Below are positions 1-8,833 of a DNA stretch of 64,000 bases, piece after piece. The notes below the pieces were generated by a model. It did not search any database, had not been told where the DNA came from, and saw nothing but the letters and a program-made list of their open reading frames with translations. Both the position numbers and the translations under genes were made by a program. Source of the DNA: Solirubrobacter soli DSM 22325 (GTDB lineage Bacteria; Actinomycetota; Thermoleophilia; Solirubrobacterales; Solirubrobacteraceae); the NCBI RefSeq assembly GCF_000423665.1, contig NZ_KE384071.1, positions 372,001 to 436,000 of the forward strand, given 5' to 3'. Position 1 is the first letter of the stretch; the number at the start of each line of letters is the position of its first letter.

Positions 1-904
1 CGGACCCGCCGCACAGGATGTCGCGCAGGGAGGAGAGATCGCGGCCTTCGAGCTCGGGCAGCACGCTCATCCAGATCGTCGGGACGCCCGCCGCCAACGT
101 GACCTTCTCGGACTCCATCAGCTCCGCCAGCGCCTTCGGCTGCATGTTCGAGCCGGGCATCGCCAACGACGCGCCCGCCATCACGGCCGCCTGGCAGAGC
201 CCCCACGCGTTCGCGTGGAACATCGGCACCACGGGCATGATCGTGTCGCGCTCGGAGACGCCGGCGGCGTCGGCGACGAGCGAGCCCATCGAGTGCAGGA
301 CCGTCGAGCGGTGCGAGTAGACGACGCCCTTCGGATGACCGGTCGTGCCGCTCGTGTAACACATGGCCGCGGCCTGGTTCTCGTCGGCGATCGTCTCGAA
401 CTCGACGGGCGAGGCCGCCGCCAGCAGCGTCTCGTAGTCGCGCACGCGCGGGTCGTCGGGGATCTCGTCGGCGACGCCGTCGTCCATCACGACGACGTGC
501 TTGACCGTTTCCAACCGGTCGACGAGCGGCCAGAGGACCTTCAGCAACGAACGATCGACAAAAACGACCTCGTCCTCGGCATGATCGGCGATGTAGACGA
601 TGTCGTCCGGGAAGAGCCGAATGTTCAAGGTATGCAGAACGCGCCCGCTGCACGGAGCCGCGAAGTAGAGCTCGAGGTGCCGCGCGGTGTTCCACGCGAA
701 CGTCCCGACGCGACCGTCGGCGGAGATCCCGAGGTCGTCGAGCACGCCTGCGAGCCGGCGCGTGCGTTCCGCCCACTCGCCGTACGTGGTCCGCTCGATC
801 CCGCCGGCCTGAACGGTCGCGATCCGTTTCTCTGCAAACAGTCGTTCCGCGCGCCGGAAGACGTGTGTGAGCGTCAGCGGATAGGACTGCATCAAACCCT
901 GCAT
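1..904 (-). CDS. AMP-dependent fatty-acyl-CoA ligase, 3' end beyond window
   Basis: This is the N-terminal 301 codons of an acyl-CoA synthetase of the ANL superfamily. The enzyme activates a fatty acid to its acyl-adenylate and then its CoA thioester, feeding beta-oxidation or lipid synthesis. I translated it by hand from the reverse strand. The start MQGLMQSYPLTLTHVFRRAE is typical of the medium/long-chain ligase subfamily, and the AMP-binding loop YTSGTTGHPKGV sits at about residues 180-191. A second substrate-loop motif, PMFHANAWGL, follows at about 220. ATG at 904 is preceded by AAGGAGAG, a good ribosome binding site. The gene runs off the left edge, so the C-terminal adenylation lid is not visible. 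Substrate chain length cannot be fixed from this part. Confidence 0.93.
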   Translation of the reverse strand, partial: MQGLMQSYPLTLTHVFRRAERLFAEKRIATVQAGGIERTTYGEWAERTRRLAGVLDDLGISADGRVGTFAWNTARHLELYFAAPCSGRVLHTLNIRLFPDDIVYIADHAEDEVVFVDRSLLKVLWPLVDRLETVKHVVVMDDGVADEIPDDPRVRDYETLLAAASPVEFETIADENQAAAMCYTSGTTGHPKGVVYSHRSTVLHSMGSLVADAAGVSERDTIMPVVPMFHANAWGLCQAAVMAGASLAMPGSNMQPKALAELMESEKVTLAAGVPTIWMSVLPELEGRDLSSLRDILCGGS

Positions 905-1030
905 CGTGCCTCTCTCCTTGCACCGAGGTGGCGCAAGCGTACCCCCGATCCTCGTCCTTCGGGCGTGTTTGGGCGCGGCCGCAGCGAGCAGACTGGAGGT
1001 GCCGTGCCGGACGCCGATCACACGGGCAGG

Positions 1031-2605
1031 ATGCCCCGCCTCACCCTCCTGATCGTGCTCGGCCTCCTCGTCCTGGCGGGCTGCGGCGGCGACCAGGCGC
1101 CGAAGGCGGCGGCGCCGCGGTTCCCGACCTCGCCGCCGCCGCCCGGGGCGCCGCTGGACTCGCTGCCGCCGAAGGACGACTCGATCCCCGCCTTCCGCCA
1201 GCTGCAGTACGAGCGCTGGCTGCGCGCCGAGATCGCGGACCTGCGGCGGTCGCCGACCGTCGAGGCCTCGCTGCGCGTCGCGCGGCTCACCGAGCGGATC
1301 TCGCCGGAGCTCGAGACGAGCCTGCGCGCCGACTGGGACAACGCGAACCGCACCGTCGGCAAGCTCAGCGGCACCCGCCGCACCGAGCTCGCGTACGTGA
1401 TCGGGACGGTCCGCTCGCTCGCCGCCCAGCACATGCTGACCATCGACCGGTTGCGCCCGGTCTTCCTCGTGCTGCGGACCAACACCCGCTTCTGGGCGAC
1501 GCAGCCGCTCCCGGCCTCCGGCTTCCGCACCAGCCCGGAGACCGATCCCGCGGTCTTCCAGTACTACCCCGGCCACGGCCTGCAGCTTCAGCCGCTGGCG
1601 TCATGGGGCCGCGCGAACGCGATCGCGGGCGCGTGTCTGGCGGCGCTGCGCAGCAAGACGCGCAAGGACCGCTGCCGCCCGGCGGCCATGGCGAGGGCGC
1701 TGGACCGGCTCTCCGCGCTCGGCGCGCGCCGCAGCGGGTACCTGGCGTGGGAGTACTACTTCGCCTACGGGACCGGCACGCCGCCGTGGGTGAGCGGGAT
1801 GGCGCAGGCCACCGCGATCCAGGCGCTCTCGCGCGGGTACCGGGCGACCGGCAAGGCGCGCTGGCGGCACGCGGCGCTCGAGGCGCTGGGCGCGTTCGAG
1901 CAGGCACCGCCGTCCGGCGTGTCCGTGCCCGTACCGGGCGGACGCCACTACGCGCTCTACTCCTTCGCCCCGAACCACCTCGTGTTCAACGGCGGGCTGC
2001 AGGCGGTGATCGGCCTGCGCGACGCCTCGGCGCTGCTGCACTCCAAGCGCGCGGAGCACCTCTACGAGCGCGGCGAGCGCGCGGCGCGGCGCGAGATCCC
2101 CGAGTACGACACGGGCGCGTGGTCGCTGTACTCCGAGGGCGGCGCCGAGGCGACCCTCAACTACCACTCGCTGATCGCGGGCTTCCTGACGAACATCTGC
2201 GACCGCACCCACCGGCGGACCTACTGCAGCGCCGGCGAGCGCTTCAAGCGCTACGAGCGGGAGCCGACGAAGATCGGCATCGCCCTGCCGCACACGACCC
2301 GCTGGGATCGCACGAGCACGTTCCGCTTCTCGATCTCGAAGATCTCCGACGTCAAGGTGCGCATCTGGGGCACGCGCGGCATGAACCTCTCGCGCGACCT
2401 GCGGATGGGCCGCGGGTCGCGCTCGCTGTCCTGGCGCCCGCCCGGCCGCGGCCGCTACACGCTGCGGATCACCGCGCAGGGCCCGAGCGGACCGCTCGGC
2501 GTCGAGACGCGCACGATCCGCGTCACGCTGCCCAAGCCGAAGCCCAAGAAGAAGAAAAAGCACAAGAAACCGGCACACGATCGCCTGACCAGCGATTCCA
2601 GATGA
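1031..2605 (+). CDS. Secreted lipoprotein with D-glucuronyl C5-epimerase-like domain
   Basis: The 524-residue product starts with a lipoprotein signal (LLIVLGLLVLAGC, lipobox LAGC at residues 15-18), so it should be anchored outside the membrane. The middle matches the C-terminal catalytic domain of D-glucuronyl C5-epimerases: YFAYGTGTPPWVSGMAQ near residue 241 and YSEGGAEATLNYHSL near 367 are typical motifs. In animals and some bacteria this family epimerises glucuronate to iduronate in a polysaccharide; the substrate here is unknown. A beta-sandwich-like segment (about 410-500) and a lysine-rich tail (KPKPKKKKKHKK) follow, and the tail could bind an anionic polymer. An in-frame GTG at 1001 would add ten residues before the signal and is less likely. 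No glycosyltransferase or export gene adjoins it. Confidence 0.82.
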   Translation: MPRLTLLIVLGLLVLAGCGGDQAPKAAAPRFPTSPPPPGAPLDSLPPKDDSIPAFRQLQYERWLRAEIADLRRSPTVEASLRVARLTERISPELETSLRADWDNANRTVGKLSGTRRTELAYVIGTVRSLAAQHMLTIDRLRPVFLVLRTNTRFWATQPLPASGFRTSPETDPAVFQYYPGHGLQLQPLASWGRANAIAGACLAALRSKTRKDRCRPAAMARALDRLSALGARRSGYLAWEYYFAYGTGTPPWVSGMAQATAIQALSRGYRATGKARWRHAALEALGAFEQAPPSGVSVPVPGGRHYALYSFAPNHLVFNGGLQAVIGLRDASALLHSKRAEHLYERGERAARREIPEYDTGAWSLYSEGGAEATLNYHSLIAGFLTNICDRTHRRTYCSAGERFKRYEREPTKIGIALPHTTRWDRTSTFRFSISKISDVKVRIWGTRGMNLSRDLRMGRGSRSLSWRPPGRGRYTLRITAQGPSGPLGVETRTIRVTLPKPKPKKKKKHKKPAHDRLTSDSR

Positions 2606-2663
2606 GAAACTGGGGCTACCTGCAGTACCGAACGCCTGACGACGTGCGAGACTTGCGCCCCAG

Positions 2664-3602
2664 ATGGCCGCGACCGTTAGGGATCCCGAACAGCGCGACG
2701 ACGTCCAACCCGTCGCGAACGAATCGCTTGACCGGTTTCTGACCGGCACCGTGACCGTCCTCCCGATCCTGGCTCTGGGCCTGGTCGCGTGGCAGGTGTG
2801 GTCCGAACTGCTGGGCTGGAGCGACCTGATCGTGTTCGCGATCATGTACATCGCCACCGGGCTCGGGATCACCGTCGGCTTCCACCGCCTCTTCACCCAC
2901 CGGGCGTTCAAGACCGGCAAGGCCGTGCGCGCGATCCTCGCCGCGCTCGGGTCGGCCGCGATCGAGGGTCCCGTGATCTCGTGGGTGGCCGACCACCGCA
3001 AGCACCACGCGTTCTCGGACCAGCCGGGCGATCCGCACTCGCCGCACGTCGACCACGGCCACGGCCTGCGCGGCGCGCTGCGCGGGCTCTTCCACGCCCA
3101 CGTCGGCTGGCTGTTCATCCACACGCAGCGAGGCCTGAAGTCGCGTTACGCGCCGGACCTGATCAAGGACCCGGTGGTGAACTTCATCAGCCGCACGTTC
3201 GTGCTGTGGGTCATCGCCGGCCTGGCCGCGCCGTTCTTCCTCGGCTGGGCGATCGGCGGCACCGTCGCCGAGGGCCTGACCGGCCTACTGTGGGGCGGCG
3301 CCGTGCGGATGCTGGTCCTGCACCACGCGACCTACAGCATCAACTCGCTCTGCCACTTCTTCGGCAAGCGGCAGTTCAAGACCACCGACGAGTCGCGCAA
3401 CCTCGCGTGGCTGTCGGTCTTCACCTTCGGCGAGGCGTGGCACAACAGCCACCACGCCTTCCCGACCTCGGCCCGCCACGGTCTCGGGCGCTGGCAGTTC
3501 GACCCTTCCGCGTGGGTCATCTGGGCGCTCGAGAAGACCGGTCTGGCGTGGGACGTCGTGCGCATCGCCCCCGAGCGCCAGGCCGCGAAGCTCGTGACGT
3601 GA
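2664..3602 (+). CDS. Fatty acid desaturase (acyl-CoA delta-9 type)
   Basis: This integral-membrane di-iron desaturase has 312 residues. All three histidine boxes are present: HRLFTH near residue 73, HRKHH near 111 and HNSHH near 259. The spacing matches bacterial stearoyl-CoA-type desaturases, which insert a cis double bond into a saturated acyl chain using O2 and reduced ferredoxin or a flavoprotein. Hydrophobic segments around residues 25-65 and 180-215 fit the four-helix topology. Its TGA stop overlaps the GTG start of the cyclopropane synthase gene in a GTGA junction, so the two are translationally coupled. Together they could make a double bond and then methylate it. Confidence 0.93.
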   Translation: MAATVRDPEQRDDVQPVANESLDRFLTGTVTVLPILALGLVAWQVWSELLGWSDLIVFAIMYIATGLGITVGFHRLFTHRAFKTGKAVRAILAALGSAAIEGPVISWVADHRKHHAFSDQPGDPHSPHVDHGHGLRGALRGLFHAHVGWLFIHTQRGLKSRYAPDLIKDPVVNFISRTFVLWVIAGLAAPFFLGWAIGGTVAEGLTGLLWGGAVRMLVLHHATYSINSLCHFFGKRQFKTTDESRNLAWLSVFTFGEAWHNSHHAFPTSARHGLGRWQFDPSAWVIWALEKTGLAWDVVRIAPERQAAKLVT

Positions 3603-4804
3603 CGAGCGATCTGCGGACAGCGCTCGCCCAGGCTCTCCCGGATCGGCCGTTCGAGCTCCAGCTGTGGGATGGGACGTCCCTGCCGTCGACGAACGGCAAC
3701 GGCGGCCCCGTCTTCACGATCACGTCGCCTGAGGCGCTCGGCCACGTGCTGCGCTCACCGGGCCAGCTCGGCCTGGGACGCGCGTACGTCAGCGGCGGCA
3801 TCGACGTCGACGACATCGACAAGGCGCTCGAGGTCATCGGGACCTGGAAGCCGCCGTCCATCGACAACAAGAGCAAGCTGGCGATCGCGAAGGGCGCGGT
3901 GAAGGCGGGCGCGCTGCGGCAGATCCCGAAGGTGCCGGCGATGGAGCTGCGCCCCGAGGGCAAGCGCCACTCGATCCTGCGCGACAAGCGCGCGGTCACG
4001 CACCACTACAACCTCTCGAACGAGTACTTCTCGCTGTTCCTGGACGAGTCGATGACGTACTCGTGCGCGATCTTCTCGCGCGGCGCGACGACGCTGGAAG
4101 AGGCGCAGCGGACCAAGCTCGACCTCGTCTGCACGAAGCTCTCGCTGCAGCCGGGCGAGCGGATCCTCGACGTCGGCTGCGGGTGGGGCGCGTTCGCGAT
4201 CCACGCCGCGCGCGAGTACGGAGTCCACGTCACCGGGATCACTTTGAGCGAGCCGCAGGCCCAGCTGGCGCGCGAGCGCGCCGCGGCCGCCGGGCTGGCG
4301 GACAAGATCGACATCCGCGTCATGGACTACCGCGAGATCGCGGGCGAGACGTTCGACGCGATCGCCTCGATCGGCATGGTCGAGCACGTCGGGTCGGTGA
4401 ACATCGACCAGTACTCGGCCAAGCTGGCGTCGCTGCTGCGGCCGGGCGGGCGGCTCCTGAACCACGGCATCGCGCGGCTGCGGGTGGGCGACGCCGAGGC
4501 CGGCCCGTTCTCGGAGCGCTACGTGTTCCCGGACGCTGCGCCGCTGCATCTCTCGCGGATCCAGCTGTCGCTCGAGCGGGCGGGGCTGCACACCCGCCAC
4601 GTCGAGGACTTCCCGGACGACTACGCGCGCACGCTGCTCGAGTGGCAGCGGCGCTTCGAGGCCAACATCGACCGGGCGCGCGAGCTCGGCGGCGACGAGC
4701 GCGTGCGGGTCTGGCGGATCTACCTGCGCGTCTCGCGCCAGGGGTTCGAGAACGGCTTCATCAGCGTGTACCAGGTGCGCGCGGTGAAGGGCGATCCTCG
4801 CTAG
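3599..4804 (+). CDS. cfa: Cyclopropane-fatty-acyl-phospholipid synthase
   Basis: The 401-residue SAM-dependent enzyme adds a methylene bridge across cis double bonds of membrane phospholipid acyl chains. The N-terminal lipid-binding region is followed by the Rossmann methyltransferase domain with ILDVGCGWGAF at about residues 189-199 and TGITLSEPQ just after. HHYNLSNEYFSLFLD and SMTYSCAIF, around residues 137-158, are family hallmarks. The GTG start at 3599 overlaps the desaturase stop by four bases, and no better start lies downstream before the conserved region. The desaturase supplies the unsaturated substrate, so the operon order makes metabolic sense. The 3' end abuts a double TTC-loop hairpin shared with the convergent GTPase gene. 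Confidence 0.95.
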   Translation: MTSDLRTALAQALPDRPFELQLWDGTSLPSTNGNGGPVFTITSPEALGHVLRSPGQLGLGRAYVSGGIDVDDIDKALEVIGTWKPPSIDNKSKLAIAKGAVKAGALRQIPKVPAMELRPEGKRHSILRDKRAVTHHYNLSNEYFSLFLDESMTYSCAIFSRGATTLEEAQRTKLDLVCTKLSLQPGERILDVGCGWGAFAIHAAREYGVHVTGITLSEPQAQLARERAAAAGLADKIDIRVMDYREIAGETFDAIASIGMVEHVGSVNIDQYSAKLASLLRPGGRLLNHGIARLRVGDAEAGPFSERYVFPDAAPLHLSRIQLSLERAGLHTRHVEDFPDDYARTLLEWQRRFEANIDRARELGGDERVRVWRIYLRVSRQGFENGFISVYQVRAVKGDPR

Positions 4805-4851
4805 CGGGCTTCGCCCGCTGCTTCGGTCGCTTCGGAAGGGCTTCGCCCTTC
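4803..4851. terminator. Two tandem TTC-loop hairpins between convergent genes
   Basis: AGCGGGC-TTC-GCCCGCT (4803-4819) and GAAGGGC-TTC-GCCCTTC (4835-4851) form two short perfect stems with the same loop. They lie exactly between the stop of the cyclopropane synthase gene and that of the minus-strand GTPase gene, and both stop codons touch a stem. There is no T tract, so termination efficiency is uncertain. Confidence 0.6.
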
Positions 4852-6035
4852 TATGCCCGCCTGAGCAACCCGTTGTAGACCTCCATCAGGAAGTCGACCA
4901 TCTCCGGGTTCGGCATCGGCTTGTCCTGCGAGCGGCGCCGCAGGATCTCCGAGCAGAGCCGGATGTAGGCCTCCCCGAGCGCGCCGGTCAGCGCGCCGGC
5001 GACGGCGGCGTTGAGCACGTTGCCGCCGGGGAGCTTGAGGACGAGCGTCTTGCCGGCCCGTTCGATCGCGCCCTGCCCGACGGCGGCCTTGAGCAGGCCG
5101 CCGGCGTCGTCCTTTGAGAGCTCGACGCCGAAGATCGCGGTGATCGCGGCCAGCATGCCGAGCTGGATCGGCTTCAAGAGGATCGCGTCGGACATCGGGA
5201 CCGGCGCCGCGGCGGTGGCCGCGGCCGCCGCGGAGGCGGCGACGACGACGGCGCGCGCCTGGTCGGCCTTGAGGTCGAGGACTACCCCTTGGGCGTTCAC
5301 GAACGCCCGTCTCACCGCCTCGGGGAGGGTGTCGTTCGTCAACCGGACGAGCTCCTCCAGCCCGCGCACGGCGAGCGTCTGCGTCCCGATCGTGCGCGGC
5401 TGCGCGAGCGTGCGGACCGGCCTGTTGCCGACCAGCTGCAGGTTCTCGAAGCGGACCGCCCGCTCGAGCGCGTCGGCGCGCTCGTCGTCGATGACCTGCG
5501 TGAAGACGAGGATCACCGGGACCTCGTCGGCGAGCGCCCGGATGATCTCCAGGTCGTAGTCCTCGACCCGCGTCTGGCCGGCGTCCATGCAGTACCAGAG
5601 CAGGTGGAGGTGCTCCGAGACGGGCGCCTTGCGGTGGTCGGCGATCAGGCGCTTGTAGTCGCGGATCACGGTGCGCTTGGAGTCGCCGAGCTCGACGCCC
5701 TTGGTGTCGTAGAGCGTGACGGGGACGTCGGGGTCCTCGAAGCGCTGGACGACCTTGGTGACCGGCCGGCCCGTGCCGGTCGTGGCCAGCGGCTTGCGGA
5801 AGATCGCGTTGATCAGCGTGCTCTTGCCGACGCCGGTCTGGCCGATCACGAGGATGTTCGCGTGGCCGATCTGCTCCAGTTCGCGCGCGTGGTCGCGGTC
5901 GAACAGGGCCGCGTCGTCGAGCTCTGAGTCCGGCTTCGGCGGCTCGATCTCGGGCTCCGGCTTGCGCCGGCGATCCTTGATCGCGCCCCATGCGCGGCCC
6001 ACCTGATGGGTGACTCGATCCCGTCGCGTGGCCAT
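4851..6035 (-). CDS. Era/dynamin-like GTPase with C-terminal hydrophobic region
   Basis: The product is a 394-residue P-loop GTPase. G1 is GQTGVGKST at residues 65-73, a G2-like threonine lies in TTGTGRPVT, and G3 is DTKG at 110-113. The G4 position reads VFTQV instead of NKxD, as in several HSR1/DUF697-type GTPases. The last 150 residues include an Ala-rich stretch and a helical region resembling DUF697-type membrane-associating domains, so a role at the membrane is plausible but unproven. I chose ATG 6035 (MATRRDRVTHQV), not the ATG 33 bases further up, because a TACGCT box ends nine bases before 6035. It is divergent from the DEAD-box gene. Confidence 0.78.
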   Translation of the reverse strand: MATRRDRVTHQVGRAWGAIKDRRRKPEPEIEPPKPDSELDDAALFDRDHARELEQIGHANILVIGQTGVGKSTLINAIFRKPLATTGTGRPVTKVVQRFEDPDVPVTLYDTKGVELGDSKRTVIRDYKRLIADHRKAPVSEHLHLLWYCMDAGQTRVEDYDLEIIRALADEVPVILVFTQVIDDERADALERAVRFENLQLVGNRPVRTLAQPRTIGTQTLAVRGLEELVRLTNDTLPEAVRRAFVNAQGVVLDLKADQARAVVVAASAAAAATAAAPVPMSDAILLKPIQLGMLAAITAIFGVELSKDDAGGLLKAAVGQGAIERAGKTLVLKLPGGNVLNAAVAGALTGALGEAYIRLCSEILRRRSQDKPMPNPEMVDFLMEVYNGLLRRA

Positions 6036-6044
6036 CCGCCTGCT

Positions 6045-6050
6045 AGCGTA
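6045..6050 (-). promoter_or_regulatory. -10-like box TACGCT for the GTPase gene
   Basis: On the minus strand TACGCT ends nine bases before ATG 6035, which predicts a start of transcription at or within a few bases of the start codon. It sits next to the symmetric CGTACGACGTACG in the divergent intergenic region. Confidence 0.5.
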
Positions 6051-6144
6051 CGACGTACGGAACGGCACCGATGCCTTCCGCGAGACCGCCTTGCTCTGCT
6101 TTGTCAGCGTGGTCTCCCGCTTTCAGCAAGGAGTTCCTCCCCTC

Positions 6145-7359
<1,215 letters not shown>

Positions 7360-7369
7360 CCGCGCATTC

Positions 7370-7404
7370 GGTCACTGAGCGTTGCCAGGCAACGTTCAGT
7401 GACC
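7370..7404. terminator. 17-bp inverted repeat between convergent genes
   Basis: GGTCACTGAGCGTTGCC (7370-7386), one A, then GGCAACGTTCAGTGACC (7388-7404) form an almost perfect long stem with a single mismatch. It lies between the helicase stop and the convergent cytochrome stop and has no T tract. It is probably a bidirectional transcription barrier, but a protein-binding palindrome is also possible. Confidence 0.6.
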
Positions 7405-7415
7405 ACTCGCCGCGT

Positions 7416-7748
7416 CTAGCCCTTCCCCGCGTTCGATGAGACGTAGTCCGCGATCTGCTTGATCTGGTCGTCGGTCAGCTTGCCCTTGAAGGAGGGCATC
7501 GCGCCGCCGCCCGTGTTGACCTGGTTGGTCACGAGGTCCGGGCCGGGCTTGAGCTGGTCGAGGTCTGGGCCGACCTTGCCGGAGGCACCCGCCGCGGCGA
7601 GCGTGTGGCACGTGGAGCAGTTGTCCTTGAAGAGCTGCTCGCCGCCTCCGGCGGAGGCGGGCGGTGTGGAGGAGTCCCCCTCGTCCGAGCCGCCGCAGCC
7701 GGCGACGAACGCGAGGAGAACAGCGGCGACTGCGAGACGGAGCTTCAC
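7416..7748 (-). CDS. Small lipoprotein c-type cytochrome
   Basis: The 110-residue product has a lipoprotein signal (AVAAVLLAFVAGC, lipobox VAGC), an acidic Gly/Ser linker and one haem c attachment site, CSTCH (residues 44-48). A methionine in GGAMPSFKG near residue 83 is the likely sixth haem ligand. Size and order match the soluble class I cytochrome c domain used as an electron shuttle near terminal oxidases. GTG at 7748 puts the start directly before the signal peptide; an in-frame GTG at 7772 would add eight residues lacking signal character. No oxidase gene adjoins it. The gene is divergent from a small membrane protein. Confidence 0.88.
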   Translation of the reverse strand: MKLRLAVAAVLLAFVAGCGGSDEGDSSTPPASAGGGEQLFKDNCSTCHTLAAAGASGKVGPDLDQLKPGPDLVTNQVNTGGGAMPSFKGKLTDDQIKQIADYVSSNAGKG

Positions 7749-7780
7749 AGGCGGCACTGTACCTGGCGTCACGCTGGCTC

Positions 7781-7786
7781 TACATT
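7781..7786 (+). promoter_or_regulatory. -10-like box TACATT
   Basis: TACATT ends nine bases before ATG 7796 and no ribosome binding site lies between them, consistent with a leaderless or nearly leaderless transcript. Confidence 0.5.
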
Positions 7787-7795
7787 AGGCAGCGC

Positions 7796-8107
7796 ATGCG
7801 CTCGCCCCGTGCCCTTCTGGTCCTCCTCGGTTGCGCCGCGCTGGCGCTGATGGCGCTGCTGGGTCTGACGGGCATGCAGGAGATCGTCTTCTACGGCGGG
7901 CCGTTCCTGCTGCTGATCGGCCTGCTGCTGAGCGGGCGGTTCATCGGCGAGGAGGCGATCCTCGCGCGGCACGCGGGTCCCGCGGCCAAGCTGCGGCCGC
8001 TGCCGAAGCGCTGGACCCCGGTGCGCGAGCGCCCGCTGGCGTCGCTGCTGGAGCGCAGCACGCGGCAGCTCAGGGGTCCTCCGGGCCAGGCGTTCCACTT
8101 CGCCTAA
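7796..8107 (+). CDS. Small two-helix membrane protein of unknown function
   Basis: The 103-residue protein has two hydrophobic helices at about residues 6-26 and 30-47 (LLVLLGCAALALMALLGL and FYGGPFLLLIGLLLSGRFI). A basic cytoplasmic tail with RPLPKRWTPVRERP follows. No domain was recognised. It is the first gene of the block leading into the copper genes, 36 bases upstream of the next start, and may be co-transcribed with it. The start is supported by the TACATT box and by the hydrophobic segment beginning at once. Confidence 0.65.
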   Translation: MRSPRALLVLLGCAALALMALLGLTGMQEIVFYGGPFLLLIGLLLSGRFIGEEAILARHAGPAAKLRPLPKRWTPVRERPLASLLERSTRQLRGPPGQAFHFA

Positions 8108-8143
8108 GCCCGTCAACTCCTGAGCTCTAATAAGGAGGTCCCG

Positions 8144-8833
8144 TTGCGGACCCTCACCGTCACCGCCGCGGTGATCGCGCTCCTGCTCGGCGCACCCGTG
8201 GCCCTCGCCCACCAGGGCAACCCGAACTACCGATCGGTCGTCACATCGGTCACGCCCGCCACCAAGGGCGTCGACGTGTCGGTCCTGAACTTCGATGACC
8301 GCCTGCTCATGCACAACACGAGCGGCAAGGACATCACGATCTACGACTACCAGGACCCGCCGAAGCCCTACGCGCAACTGCTCGCCGACGGCACTGTCCA
8401 GGTCAACACGAACTCCGAGGCCTACTACCTCAACGAGGACCGGCTGGGCGAGACGTCCGTGCCGGCGAACCTCGGCACCGAGCCGAAGTGGAAGGAGCTC
8501 TCCAAGAGCTCGCGCTTCGAGTGGCACGACCACCGCGCCCACTGGATGGGCAAGAGCGACCCGCCCAACCTCAAGGACAAGAACGTCAAGACCAAGATCG
8601 ACGACTGGACCGTGCCGATCGCGGTCGGCGCCTCCAAGGGGACGATCGCGGGCACGCTGACGTGGGTCCCGCTGGACGAGGGCGGCCTGCCGCTGGCGGC
8701 GATCTTCGCCTTCGCCGCGCTGCTGATCGTGCTGTCGCTCGCGGTCTTCATCATCCGCCGCCGGCGTGCAGACGACGACGGCGGGGATGACGCGCCGCCG
8801 CCGCCGAAGCAGGAGGTCGTGGAGGCGTGGTGA
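8144..8833 (+). CDS. Secreted, C-terminally membrane-anchored protein of the copper locus
   Basis: The 229-residue protein starts with TTG at 8144 behind a strong AAGGAGGTC site (8132-8140). It has a signal peptide ending in VALAHQG, an extracellular domain of about 170 residues, a single helix (PLAAIFAFAALLIVLSLAVF, about residues 184-203), then RRRR and a Pro-rich acidic tail. FEWHDHRAHWM in the external domain is rich in His and aromatic residues and could bind metal; that is inference. The gene overlaps the CopC-CopD fusion start, so the two are translationally coupled and a role in copper handling is likely. I do not recognise a named family. Confidence 0.75.
   Translation: MRTLTVTAAVIALLLGAPVALAHQGNPNYRSVVTSVTPATKGVDVSVLNFDDRLLMHNTSGKDITIYDYQDPPKPYAQLLADGTVQVNTNSEAYYLNEDRLGETSVPANLGTEPKWKELSKSSRFEWHDHRAHWMGKSDPPNLKDKNVKTKIDDWTVPIAVGASKGTIAGTLTWVPLDEGGLPLAAIFAFAALLIVLSLAVFIIRRRRADDDGGDDAPPPPKQEVVEAW

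Noticed and set aside
215..1030. Long plus-strand frame running from 215 into the epimerase gene
   Set aside because: The first 816 bases are antisense to a clear acyl-CoA ligase. The real gene begins with the lipoprotein signal at 1031.
1601..3124. 507-codon minus-strand frame across the epimerase and desaturase genes
   Set aside because: It is antisense to two genes with strong motifs. Its protein is Arg/Ala/Gly-rich without domains, the usual artefact of high third-position GC.
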